A DNA stretch of 43,146 nucleotides from Desulfobacterales bacterium. Lineage in GTDB: Bacteria > Desulfobacterota > Desulfobacteria > Desulfobacterales > UBA11574. Position numbers and translations under genes: made by a program. The stretch's first letter is position 1. Each line of letters opens with the position of its first letter. Shown in pieces: positions 35,747 through 43,146 of the stretch. Location: positions 1,057,013 through 1,100,158 of the forward strand of contig CP070768.1 of assembly GCA_020345745.1 (NCBI GenBank). The letters run 5' to 3'. The notes under the pieces were generated by a model. It worked only from the letters and a program-made list of their open reading frames with translations. It was not told the origin of the DNA and searched no databases.

Positions 35747-36952
35747 ATGTCCATACATTTCAAAATTATCAGTCGTCTTTCTCTTACTATTTTTTTATTA
35801 TCGGTGGCGCTAGCTCTACCAGTAGTAGCGATAGCTGAAAACCATGCTGGCACAAAAACAATTATCGTAACAGGATCAGGTAAAATTCATGAAGAGAATG
35901 TTGCTTTAGCGAGGATGGAAGCCATCGAAAACGGTCTGATTGCCGCCGTCGGCAGCGTCGCAATAGAATTCTTGCCTGTGGAGTCAGTCATTCAAAAATT
36001 TCAAACCTTCAATGAAATCCTTTATGGTCAAACCGGCAAATTTATTCAGGGTTACAAGGTATTAACAGAATTTCCATTTGAAAATATTTACCGGGTAATG
36101 ATTGAAGCTACCGTGTCCATCAATAGTTTAAAAAAGATTATGTCAAATGCGGGAATTGTATTGGATAAAAAAACCCTTCCTAAAATTCTTCTTTTGGTTT
36201 CTGAGAAAAATTCTGAAGACCTATTACCAAAATACTGGTGGGGTCAACATCCGAATGTCTTCGAAGCCTATTCAACGAATGCTTTAATGAAAGCTTTGCA
36301 AATGAATGGATTCCCCGTGTTTGATCATCGTCATCTGCTAAAAGACTTACGTATTGAGGAAAGATACGACAAGCACGATCTTAACAACCATGAGGCAATC
36401 GAACTGGGCCTAAGTTTACAAGCAGAAGTTGTCGTCGTTGGAGAGTCGGTTTCAGATAAAACAGCAAATATCATGGGAGATAATGTTAGATCGTTCAAAG
36501 GAATGGTATCTGCACGAGCCATTCGGACAGATACCGGGGAAGAAATGGGTTCTACGAGGCAAGCCATCGTAACGGCAAATACAGATGAAATTGTGGGAAA
36601 TCGGGATGCACTCTTCCAAGTCGGGACTGTCGCAGGCCAGGAACTCGCTTCTAAAATCGCGGCTTTTTGGCAAAAAGCTACCCAAACAGGTAATATCATC
36701 GAAATCATCATTGAAGGAACCGACAACTTGACAAACTTTGTCAAGTTTCGGCGTTTGATTCATGATATGCCCGGTGTAATGCATTTACAGATGAAAGAGA
36801 TGACCCTGAACCAAGCCAAAATTATCGTTGATTTTCAAGGAACTCCCGAAGATCTTGCCGGTGCCTTAATGTTGAAAACATTAGATACAATTGGCATCAA
36901 TATATACGAAATATCACCCAACTTTTTAAGGATAGAGCTCATATCTGGTTAG
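35747..36952 (+). CDS. Exported protein with a FlgT-like N-terminal domain
   Basis: A 401-residue protein. A Sec signal peptide is seen at the start (LSLTIFLLSVALALPVVAIA, cleavage around residue 30). Then comes IIVTGSGKIHEENVALARME, AIENGLIAAVGS, resembling the N-terminal module of FlgT and LPP20/DUF-type envelope proteins. The middle and end (about 130-400) have alternating strands and helices, with VVVVGESVSDK and an ARAIRTDTGEEMGSTR region like the assembly-domain pattern of FlgT/CsgG-related proteins. No flagellar genes are near, so a motility role is not supported. Downstream is pgsA, 30 bp away. The function is unknown. Confidence 0.65.
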   Translation: MSIHFKIISRLSLTIFLLSVALALPVVAIAENHAGTKTIIVTGSGKIHEENVALARMEAIENGLIAAVGSVAIEFLPVESVIQKFQTFNEILYGQTGKFIQGYKVLTEFPFENIYRVMIEATVSINSLKKIMSNAGIVLDKKTLPKILLLVSEKNSEDLLPKYWWGQHPNVFEAYSTNALMKALQMNGFPVFDHRHLLKDLRIEERYDKHDLNNHEAIELGLSLQAEVVVVGESVSDKTANIMGDNVRSFKGMVSARAIRTDTGEEMGSTRQAIVTANTDEIVGNRDALFQVGTVAGQELASKIAAFWQKATQTGNIIEIIIEGTDNLTNFVKFRRLIHDMPGVMHLQMKEMTLNQAKIIVDFQGTPEDLAGALMLKTLDTIGINIYEISPNFLRIELISG

Positions 36953-36982
36953 CGTGAATGGCCTGCACTGAGATGAATAACG

Positions 36983-37534
36983 TTGCCTATTAATATTCCC
37001 AACATATTAACTGTTATCAGGATACTGCTTACCCCTTTATTTGTCATCTTTCTGATAAAAGATTTGCTCGCTTCTGCCCTTCTTGTTTTCAGTATTGCGG
37101 CAATCAGCGACGGGTTAGATGGCCTTCTGGCCAAGTATTTTAACCAATACAGTCTATTGGGAGCGTATCTTGACCCGATCGCTGATAAGCTTTTATTAAC
37201 CTCTGCCTTTATAAGCTTGGCTGTTCTTAAAATCATCCCTGCGTGGCTGACTGTCATTGTGCTAAGCCGCGATATTTTGATTGTGACGGGTATCGCTGTT
37301 TTTGCTATTAGCAATATACACATTGAAATAAATCCAAGTTTTGTCAGCAAGTGTACAACGGTTGCACAGGTTTCAACTATTATTATTGCACTTCTTAACA
37401 CACAAATTCATAGTGTTAATATAATTAAATGGCCACTGCTCTGGCTAACAGCCGTTTTAACGATGATTTCCGGATTTCACTATATCTATATCGGATTAAA
37501 TCTCCTCCAGAATGCCTATGGAAATCAGAAGTAG
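36983..37534 (+). CDS. pgsA: CDP-diacylglycerol-glycerol-3-phosphate 3-phosphatidyltransferase
   Basis: A 183-residue membrane enzyme that forms phosphatidylglycerol phosphate. The CDP-alcohol phosphotransferase motif is complete: DGLDGLLAK, eight residues, G, three residues, then DPIAD, with Lys in place of the more usual Arg. Membrane segments cover the rest. NIPNILTVIRILLTPLF at the start is typical of PgsA. The start codon is TTG 36983; no ATG is available before the conserved region. An R2 repeat begins on the last base of its stop codon. Confidence 0.93.
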   Translation: MPINIPNILTVIRILLTPLFVIFLIKDLLASALLVFSIAAISDGLDGLLAKYFNQYSLLGAYLDPIADKLLLTSAFISLAVLKIIPAWLTVIVLSRDILIVTGIAVFAISNIHIEINPSFVSKCTTVAQVSTIIIALLNTQIHSVNIIKWPLLWLTAVLTMISGFHYIYIGLNLLQNAYGNQK

Positions 37535-37675
37535 TTTCCATCCATAAATGGCTCTTTTCGACCGGATCTGAGTTTTTCGCAGGTTTTCGGTTGTAGCTTA
37601 CAAGTAGTACGCTGCAATGCAAATCCTTGTGCGGCCTTGATCTGGCCAAAAATTGCTCATTTATGAACAGGAAAC
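37534..37675 (-). repeat. R2 repeat element (142 bp) downstream of pgsA
   Basis: Reading GTTTCCATCCATAAATGG at the left and CATTTATGAACAGGAAAC at the right, it is the inverted-orientation partner of 32102-32244. The last base of the pgsA TAG is the first base of the repeat. The terminal inverted repeats would give a long imperfect hairpin in the pgsA message. Confidence 0.85.
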
Positions 37676-37736
37676 TCACCGTATCGATTTCACAATTTTG
37701 GACGGGAACTGAGTAGTGTTGGTATGATTTAGACGT

Positions 37737-37765
37737 TTGACAGAACGCAATGGTTTTAGTAGTAA
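37737..37765 (+). promoter_or_regulatory. Possible serA promoter
   Basis: TTGACA (37737-37742) is followed after 17-18 bp by TAGTAA/AGTAAT (3-4 of 6 matches). It lies between the R2 repeat and serA, about 40 bp upstream of the ATG. Confidence 0.35.
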
Positions 37766-37805
37766 TCGGAAACCACATTAAATATTTTAACATTAGGATG
37801 CAACC

Positions 37806-39398
37806 ATGTTCAAAGTCATGATTCGGGACAATATGGCTCCCATCGCAAAGCAGATACTTGAGGCATCAGGAAAAATAGAAGTTATTGTTGATAATGATCT
37901 AAAAACCAGCAAGCCCGATGAATTATCTAAACTTATTGGTAAATTCCACGGGCTTGCAATTAGAAGTACCACCAGAATTGACGAGAGCGTATTATCTGCT
38001 GCAAGGCAGCTCAAGGTTATCGGTCGTGCCGGGGTTGGCATTGACAATATTGATATACCTGCAGCGACAAAACAGGGAATCGTTGTTATGAACGCTCCGG
38101 GTGGTAATACCATTACAACGGCTGAACATACGGTTTCCCTTTTGTTGGCCCTGGCCAGAAATATTCCTCAGGGAACGGCTTCTATTCGTGAGGGAAAATG
38201 GGAAAGGAAGAGACTGTCAGGCATTGAACTTACCGGAAAAACATTAGGTATCATCGGTTTGGGTAATATTGGCCGAGTGGTAGCAGACCGTGCAAAAGGC
38301 CTGAAAATGAATGTCATTGCCGCTGACCCCTATGTCAGCAAGGATGCTGCCAGAGGGCTTGACGTTGAACTTGTCCCTATGGAGGAGCTTTTTTCGCATT
38401 CAGATTTTATCTCACTTCATGTCCCGCGCCTAAAAGAAACAACAAACATGATCAATAAAACGACGATAAGAGCGATGAAACCCGATGTCAGGATTATCAA
38501 CTGTTCCAGGGGTGATGTGGTAAATCTTGAAGATCTTTATCAGGCAATTCTAAGCGGGCATGTTGCAGGCGCAGCACTTGATGTGCTCCCCACGGAACCA
38601 CCGGATCCAACCCTTCCCATACTGCAACATCCAAACGTCATCTTCACGCCTCATCTCGGAGCAAGTACCGATGAAGCTCAAATTAAAGTAGCGCAAATGA
38701 TTGCACAACAGATCACTGCTTATCTCATCGACGGTATTATTACCAATGCAGTCAATTTTCCGTCTTTATCCGTTGAAGCAATGAACCAGCTCCGGCCCCA
38801 TTTTGATCTGGCCGAAAAAATGGGGTCCTTGATGGGCCAGCTTATCAATAAAATTCATGATGTCACCATCAGCTATAGTGGAGAGGTGTCAATGCTTGAC
38901 ACCCGGCCGTTGACGCATGCTGTATTGAAAGGATTTCTCAGCGCGTTTACCGACCAACCCATCAATTACGTCAATGCCCCTGCCCTTGCCAATGAAAAAG
39001 GTATTCAGGTAAATGAAACCAAAAGCCAGGCAAAGGATGATTTCACCAGTTTAATGCGGGTAAGACTCGAAGGCCTCACAGAAGGTCCTGAAGAAATCTG
39101 GGGAACGGTTTATGAAAAAAAATATCCCCGACTGGTCAGGATTGGAGAAATATATTTGGACGCAATCCCGGAAGGATCGATGATCGTTATTCAAAATTTT
39201 GACAAACCCGGCGTTATTGGAAATGTAGGGACAACCCTAGGTCGTCATAATATCAACATTGCCCGCTTCCAGTTAGGTCGGCGAGGTGACAGGGCAATCT
39301 GTTTGGTCAACATTGACTCTTCAGCCCATGAAGCGGTAATTTCAGAGCTAGAATCCCTGCCCAATATTATCTCTGTTCGTCAGGTGCATTTGAGTTAG
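37806..39398 (+). CDS. serA: D-3-phosphoglycerate dehydrogenase (long form, with ACT domain)
   Basis: A 530-residue enzyme starting the serine pathway by oxidising 3-phosphoglycerate. Substrate and NAD domains: AIRSTTRI, GRAGVGIDNID, NAPGGNTITTAEHT, GKTLGIIGLGNIGRVVADR, NCSRGDVV and the catalytic HLGASTDEAQ region. The type I long form continues with an intervening domain and a C-terminal ACT domain (MIVIQNFDKPGVIGNVG, GRHNINIARFQLGR) for feedback by serine. ATG 37806 agrees with the family start. The next gene begins 18 bp later across a short R4-type fragment. Confidence 0.97.
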   Translation: MFKVMIRDNMAPIAKQILEASGKIEVIVDNDLKTSKPDELSKLIGKFHGLAIRSTTRIDESVLSAARQLKVIGRAGVGIDNIDIPAATKQGIVVMNAPGGNTITTAEHTVSLLLALARNIPQGTASIREGKWERKRLSGIELTGKTLGIIGLGNIGRVVADRAKGLKMNVIAADPYVSKDAARGLDVELVPMEELFSHSDFISLHVPRLKETTNMINKTTIRAMKPDVRIINCSRGDVVNLEDLYQAILSGHVAGAALDVLPTEPPDPTLPILQHPNVIFTPHLGASTDEAQIKVAQMIAQQITAYLIDGIITNAVNFPSLSVEAMNQLRPHFDLAEKMGSLMGQLINKIHDVTISYSGEVSMLDTRPLTHAVLKGFLSAFTDQPINYVNAPALANEKGIQVNETKSQAKDDFTSLMRVRLEGLTEGPEEIWGTVYEKKYPRLVRIGEIYLDAIPEGSMIVIQNFDKPGVIGNVGTTLGRHNINIARFQLGRRGDRAICLVNIDSSAHEAVISELESLPNIISVRQVHLS

Positions 39399-39415
39399 CC
39401 CGGATATTTCATAAA
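39398..39415 (+). repeat. R4 half-palindrome after serA
   Basis: GCCCGGATATTTCATAAAA begins on the last base of the serA stop codon and matches one half of the palindrome at 8557-8582 with one change. The other half is missing. Confidence 0.4.
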
Positions 39416-39416
39416 A

Positions 39417-40427
39417 ATGATGGTAAAAATGTTAAATTATATTCAGTTCGGACTAGGCCCGATTGGTGAAAAAATAGTATCTTATGCAATAGACAGAGAA
39501 AACCTTTGTTTGGTCGGGGCCATTGACATTGATAAAAGCAAGGTCGATCAAGATGTTGGCCAATTAATTGGAACCCGTCCGCTCGGGATAAGGGTGAGCT
39601 CTGATGTAGATGATGTGCTTAAAAACGCTGAAGCAGACATTGTATTGCTTTCAACAGTGTCCAGTTTGGCAGCGTTAGAAGAACAGATTCTTCGATGTAT
39701 AAGATACGGAAAAAATGTCGTTTCTTCTTCAGAAGAATTGGCCTTTCCTTGGATAGAAAACCGAAAAATTGCAGAAACAATTGACAAGGAAGCCAGAAAA
39801 CACCGTGTAACGGTTATAGGCACAGGCGTCAATCCAGGATTTGTTATGGACGCACTACCCATTTTTTTGACCAGTGCCTGTCAAAAAGTTCATTCGATTC
39901 GAATTGAACGATATCAGGATGCCTCGATTCGAAGGCGCCCTTTTCAAGAAAAAATCGGAGCAGGGTTATCTTTAAAAGAATTTATGGAAAAGGTGTCAAC
40001 GCAATCCATTCGCCATGTCGGATTCACCGAATCGATTCAAATGATCGCTTATTCTATGGGATGGGAACTGGATCGCACGGAAGATATCGTTGAGCCTGTA
40101 GTCGCCGATAATGATGTTGCCAGTCATTTTATTAAAGTCAAAAAGGGAGAAGTTGTCGGTATTTGCCAGACGGGACGCGGATTCATCAACGGTAACACCG
40201 TTATTACGCTGGAGCTTCAGGCGTATTTAGGGCACACTGCGCCGAAAGATGCGGTAATCATTGAGGGGGAGCCTTCTATGCAATTTGAGGTAAAGGGTGG
40301 GGTGAATGGGGATATTGCGACCTGTGCAATGGTGGTAAATGCTATGCCGAAAGTGCTTCAGGCATCCCCTGGCTTAAAAACCATGCCTGAAATTGGTTTG
40401 GTGTCCTGGTTTAAGGGTTACCGATAA
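39417..40427 (+). CDS. DapB-like / 2,4-diaminopentanoate dehydrogenase-like NAD(P)-dependent dehydrogenase
   Basis: A 336-residue protein with a Rossmann N-terminus (IQFGLGPIGEKIVSYAI, then LVGAIDIDKSK) as in dihydrodipicolinate reductase and its relatives, IVLLSTVSSLAALEEQI, and VIGTGVNPGFVMDALPIFL, the last being characteristic of the DAPDH/OrtA-like branch. True DapB enzymes are shorter and carry other substrate motifs, so I do not call it dapB. It is 18 bp from serA, suggesting a shared transcript and perhaps an amino-acid role. The substrate is unknown. The start could also be ATG 39429. Confidence 0.7.
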   Translation: MMVKMLNYIQFGLGPIGEKIVSYAIDRENLCLVGAIDIDKSKVDQDVGQLIGTRPLGIRVSSDVDDVLKNAEADIVLLSTVSSLAALEEQILRCIRYGKNVVSSSEELAFPWIENRKIAETIDKEARKHRVTVIGTGVNPGFVMDALPIFLTSACQKVHSIRIERYQDASIRRRPFQEKIGAGLSLKEFMEKVSTQSIRHVGFTESIQMIAYSMGWELDRTEDIVEPVVADNDVASHFIKVKKGEVVGICQTGRGFINGNTVITLELQAYLGHTAPKDAVIIEGEPSMQFEVKGGVNGDIATCAMVVNAMPKVLQASPGLKTMPEIGLVSWFKGYR

Positions 40428-40453
40428 CTTTGGTCATACTCAGAAATAGAGTG

Positions 40454-41233
40454 TCACTTAAACTTTCCTTTCACTCTTTGCTCTAGCCAATCGATCCAGG
40501 AATCAAAACCGTCTTCTGTTTTAGCCGATATTTCAAAAATTGCCATGGAGGGATTTACCTGCAGGATATTTTCAATAGCTTTTTTTATGCTATAATCGAG
40601 ATGCGGCAACAAATCAATTTTATTTAACAAGGCCACATCACAGACACGAAACATCAGTGGATATTTTATCGGTTTGTCTTCCCCTTCCGTAACGCTGAGA
40701 ACCACCACCCGTAAATCCTCACCCATATCAAATTCCGCCGGGCAAACAAGATTGCCGAGATTTTCCACAATCAAAAGATCCACGTCGTCAAGATTAAAGT
40801 TGCCAAGTGCTGATTTGATGACATGGGCTGCTAAATGACAGTCACCGCCGAATGCATCTGTATTGATCTGTACCGCGGGTGCACCAAAACGAGAAAGCCG
40901 GTCAGCATCATTGGAGGTACAAATATCCCCTACGATCACCGCACTCCTCACTTTTTTCACAATTCGCGACAGCAGCTTTTCAAGGATCGATGTTTTTCCC
41001 GATCCGGGAGAGCTCATTACATTGAGTACAAAAACCCCTTTTTCCGCAAAGAGGTTGCGGTTCTCTTTCGCAATGGTATCGTTAACATCCAAAACCTTTC
41101 TAACAATCTTAATTTCCCGGGTATCGGGTGTCTTACTCTCTCCAACAGCACGGTTTTTTTCATGATAATGGAAGGTTTCCTGAAATTCTTTATGGTGCAA
41201 ATGGCGCTGCGTTTTATTCATAATTATCAACAT
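40454..41233 (-). CDS. hypB: Hydrogenase nickel incorporation GTPase HypB
   Basis: About 259 residues. HypB loads nickel into [NiFe] hydrogenases with HypA using GTP. The P-loop is MSSPGSGKTS; further stations are VQINTDAFGGDCHL (Cys/His metal site of the G domain), VENLGNLVCPAEFDMGE and ALLNKIDLLPHLDY. The N-terminus is moderately His-rich (HLHH, FHYH), possibly for nickel holding. I prefer ATG 41233, which has GAGGG 8 bp upstream; other in-frame ATGs lie at 41248 and 41221. It is downstream of hypA, separated by a nested repeat, and far from hypCFDE. Confidence 0.95.
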   Translation of the reverse strand: MLIIMNKTQRHLHHKEFQETFHYHEKNRAVGESKTPDTREIKIVRKVLDVNDTIAKENRNLFAEKGVFVLNVMSSPGSGKTSILEKLLSRIVKKVRSAVIVGDICTSNDADRLSRFGAPAVQINTDAFGGDCHLAAHVIKSALGNFNLDDVDLLIVENLGNLVCPAEFDMGEDLRVVVLSVTEGEDKPIKYPLMFRVCDVALLNKIDLLPHLDYSIKKAIENILQVNPSMAIFEISAKTEDGFDSWIDWLEQRVKGKFK

Positions 41234-41265
41234 GTTGGAAACCCTCATCGTTAGTTCTTGTTCAC

Positions 41266-41482
41266 TTCGGGCAAAAGGGCTTTATGGTTTTTTATGAAGG
41301 AGATATCTTTTTCATTTGCACCAACTTTACCCTGTGGCCCCATATTTATGATTTTTTTAAAAAATTTATTTCGTTTTGCAGAAAAGACGCCTAAATAATA
41401 AATATGGGGTTACACGACTGCGACTAGATTGATATCGACTGACATAAAAAGCCATCAAGCCCGAATGTTTGGAAAAGTTACT
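41266..41482. repeat. R3 inverted-repeat element with a nested inner palindrome, between hypA and hypB
   Basis: The outer arms GGGCTTTATGGTTTTTTATG (41277-41296) and CATAAAAAGCCATCAAGCCC (41443-41462) are imperfect inverted repeats and match the R3 blocks elsewhere. Inside, perfect 12-bp arms CCCCATATTTAT (41338-41349) and ATAAATATGGGG (41398-41409) bound a 72-bp AT-rich core. The right part runs into the hypA stop codon (41478-41480). Confidence 0.6.
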
Positions 41483-41831
41483 CTTCATCAACGATTTCGA
41501 TGGAATGAATATCGAGTTCCCGCCCTGAAACAATATTCACCGACCCACCATAGCAGGCCCGGCAAGTAAATATCGGTTCGTCGATGGTCCATTCGTCCTG
41601 GCAATCGGAACATCGTATAACAAGTGGAATCTCTTCGATATGCAGCGTGGCATCACAAAGGGGTGTATCCTTGGAGACAATGTCAAAACAAAAACGAAGG
41701 CTCTCCGGCACGATCGCCGTCAGTTTACCAACCTTTAGATTAACCTTTTCAACCTTTACATTTTTCATGTCTTGAGGAATTGAAGCAATTGCAATCTCGA
41801 CAATCTCCATTGCAATGCCCATTTCGTGCAT
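41478..41831 (-). CDS. hypA: Hydrogenase maturation nickel metallochaperone HypA
   Basis: A 117-residue protein starting MHEMGIAMEIVEIA, with the nickel-binding MHE motif (His2). The zinc finger is CSDC (about residue 73) and CRAC (about residue 90). It partners HypB for nickel insertion. Length and motifs are normal. The gap to hypB downstream (244 bp) is filled by the nested R3 element. Confidence 0.97.
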   Translation of the reverse strand: MHEMGIAMEIVEIAIASIPQDMKNVKVEKVNLKVGKLTAIVPESLRFCFDIVSKDTPLCDATLHIEEIPLVIRCSDCQDEWTIDEPIFTCRACYGGSVNIVSGRELDIHSIEIVDEE

Positions 41832-41933
41832 AGAACACTCATCTAATAGTACTTGAACGAAAAGAACGGTTTTCAGTCAAGCATTAATTAAATAAAAACG
41901 GTTGATTCCCTTTTAAAATTTGAAACGCTCAGC

Positions 41934-42806
41934 TTAGGTGAAAATTTCGCGGCATAATTCTCCAAAAGTACCCAGATTTTCACAGATATGAATGCCGCTG
42001 GCCTTCATGACATCTATCTTGCCTTGGGCTGTGCCGCTGCTGCCGCTGATAATCGCGCCGGCGTGCCCCATCCGACGTCCAGGGGGTGCCGTAAGGCCTG
42101 CAACGAATCCGACAATCGGTTTGGTCACGTACTCGGTTATGAATTCAGATGCCTCTTCTTCGGCAGTGCCGCCAATCTCCCCAACCATAACAATCCCTGT
42201 TGTCTCGGGATCTTGTTCAAAGGCATTCAAACAGTCGATAAAATTGGTGCCGTTTATAGGATCGCCGCCAATGCCGATACAGGTCGTCTGCCCGATCCCT
42301 TGCAGCGTTAACTGATGGACCACCTCGTAAGTCAGGGTTCCCGAACGGGAAACCACCCCAACCGGACCACCGGTTTTGTGGATCGGGCCTGGCATAATAC
42401 CGACTTTACACTGGCCTGGCGTGATAATTCCCGGACAATTGGGGCCGATGAGGCGAGATTTGGCGCCTGTAAGATAATTTTTCACCTTCACCATATCCAT
42501 CACCGGAATCCCTTCGGTGATGGCGACGATCAGATCGATCTCAGCATCAGCTGCTTCCATGATAGCGTCGGCTGCAAATGCCGGCGGTACAAAAATCATG
42601 CTGCAGTTGGCACCGGTATCGGCCACAGCCGTCTCAACCGTGTTGAAGACGGGAACATCGTCCATTTTTTGCCCGCCCTTGCCGGGTGTAACGCCAGCGA
42701 CCACATGGGTTCCGTAAGCCATACATTGTCGGGTATGAAACTGGCCTTCTTTGCCGGTGATACCCTGAACCAACAGGCGCGTTTGGCTATCGACAAATAT
42801 ACTCAC
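41934..42806 (-). CDS. sucD: Succinate-CoA ligase [ADP-forming] alpha subunit
   Basis: A 290-residue subunit that binds CoA and carries the phosphorylated histidine. Visible: [22 protein letters not shown], the CoA-site region [33 protein letters not shown], and the active-site His in [13 protein letters not shown]. It follows sucC with a gap of 21 bp. In a sulfate reducer it would serve the (often reversed or split) citric acid cycle. Confidence 0.97.
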   Translation of the reverse strand: MSIFVDSQTRLLVQGITGKEGQFHTRQCMAYGTHVVAGVTPGKGGQKMDDVPVFNTVETAVADTGANCSMIFVPPAFAADAIMEAADAEIDLIVAITEGIPVMDMVKVKNYLTGAKSRLIGPNCPGIITPGQCKVGIMPGPIHKTGGPVGVVSRSGTLTYEVVHQLTLQGIGQTTCIGIGGDPINGTNFIDCLNAFEQDPETTGIVMVGEIGGTAEEEASEFITEYVTKPIVGFVAGLTAPPGRRMGHAGAIISGSSGTAQGKIDVMKASGIHICENLGTFGELCREIFT

Positions 42807-42827
42807 TTTGAATCCCTCGCTTTATTT

Positions 42828-43146
42828 TCACTTATCATCCGCAACAAACTCTGCCACTTTTTGAGCGGCGTCCTTCATATCGGTTGCAGTGATGAGGTTG
42901 AGACCCGAATCCGCTAGGATTTTCCGGCCTTGCTCTACGTTCGTGCCTTCCATCCTGACAACCACCGGAACCGTCATCCCGGTCTTTTCTGCTGCTTTCA
43001 CAACTCCTTCAGCCAGTACGTCACAGCGTAGTATTCCGCCAAAAATGTTAATCAAAATCCCTTTGACATTTTCGTCGCTGAGCATAATCCTAAAACCGTT
43101 CTCCACCATCTCCGCGCTGGCACCGCCGCCCACATCCAGAAAATTG
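42828..43146 (-). CDS. sucC: Succinate-CoA ligase beta subunit, C-terminal part (cut by window edge)
   Basis: The frame is open at the right edge and ends at 42828, giving about 105 residues of the C-terminal domain: [51 protein letters not shown], all typical of SucC. The nucleotide-binding ATP-grasp half lies outside the window. It is the first gene of the sucCD pair. Confidence 0.95.
   Translation of the reverse strand, partial: NFLDVGGGASAEMVENGFRIMLSDENVKGILINIFGGILRCDVLAEGVVKAAEKTGMTVPVVVRMEGTNVEQGRKILADSGLNLITATDMKDAAQKVAEFVADDK

Noticed and set aside
40835-41254. 139-codon plus-strand frame
   Set aside because: It is antisense to hypB and has no recognisable protein features.
42315-42917. 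200-codon open frame on the plus strand
   Set aside because: It is antisense to sucD and sucC, both of which are clearly real; no motif or ribosome-binding site supports it.

Overview
The window reads as chromosomal core sequence of an anaerobic, probably sulfate-reducing, member of the Desulfobacterota (Desulfobacterales-like). I infer this from gene content and not from a marker gene. The content includes a selenocysteine-type MvhD with an FlxABC-like flavin/Fe-S oxidoreductase set, FdhD, a full set of [NiFe]-hydrogenase maturation genes (hypA, B, C, D, E, F), EtfBA, a Memo-AMMECR1 fusion, and a rplU-rpmA-obg-proB-proA-nadD-rsfS operon. No hydrogenase or formate dehydrogenase catalytic subunit, rRNA, tRNA, CRISPR array, prophage or transposase gene was seen.

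Layout. 1-6 kb (+): the tail of what looks like an S41 protease, a YibQ-type divergent polysaccharide deacetylase, an apparently exported Memo/AMMECR1 fusion overlapping a membrane spermidine-synthase-like protein, and a zinc-ribbon/HEAT-like protein. 6-11.3 kb (-): the ribosomal protein/Obg/proline/NAD operon. 11.7-16.5 kb (+): fdhD, then a sensor kinase, receiver and receiver-PAS-HD-GYP operon. 16.6-20.1 kb (+): panC, metK, ahcY. 20.3-25.0 kb (+): hypC-F-D-E. 25.2-27.2 kb: an ApbE lipoprotein and a ferritin-like gene lying between two copies of a repeat. 27.4-30.8 kb (-): mvhD(Sec) and three Flx-like genes. 31.3-35.5 kb (+): etfB, etfA, rimO and a polyprenyl synthase. 35.7-40.4 kb (+): a FlgT-like exported protein, pgsA, serA and a DapB/DAPDH-like dehydrogenase. 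40.4-43.1 kb (-): hypA/hypB and sucC/sucD.

The most interesting signals are two in-frame TGA codons at conserved cysteine positions. In mvhD (30557-30559) the reading frame continues for 81 conserved codons and a good bacterial SECIS-type hairpin follows, so selenocysteine is very likely. In hypE (24760-24762) the frame continues through 79 conserved codons to the essential C-terminal Cys. This could be a selenocysteine-containing HypE, a family I do not know as a selenoprotein, but the hairpin there is weak and a point mutation or sequencing error must be excluded.

The second theme is a dense set of dispersed, palindromic, MITE-like repeats of about 26-290 bp in at least four families (called R1-R4 here). 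They sit in intergenic gaps, often touching stop codons. R1 and R2 are full elements of about 142 bp with imperfect terminal inverted repeats, present in both orientations. One R1 copy carries two further GC-rich palindromic inserts.
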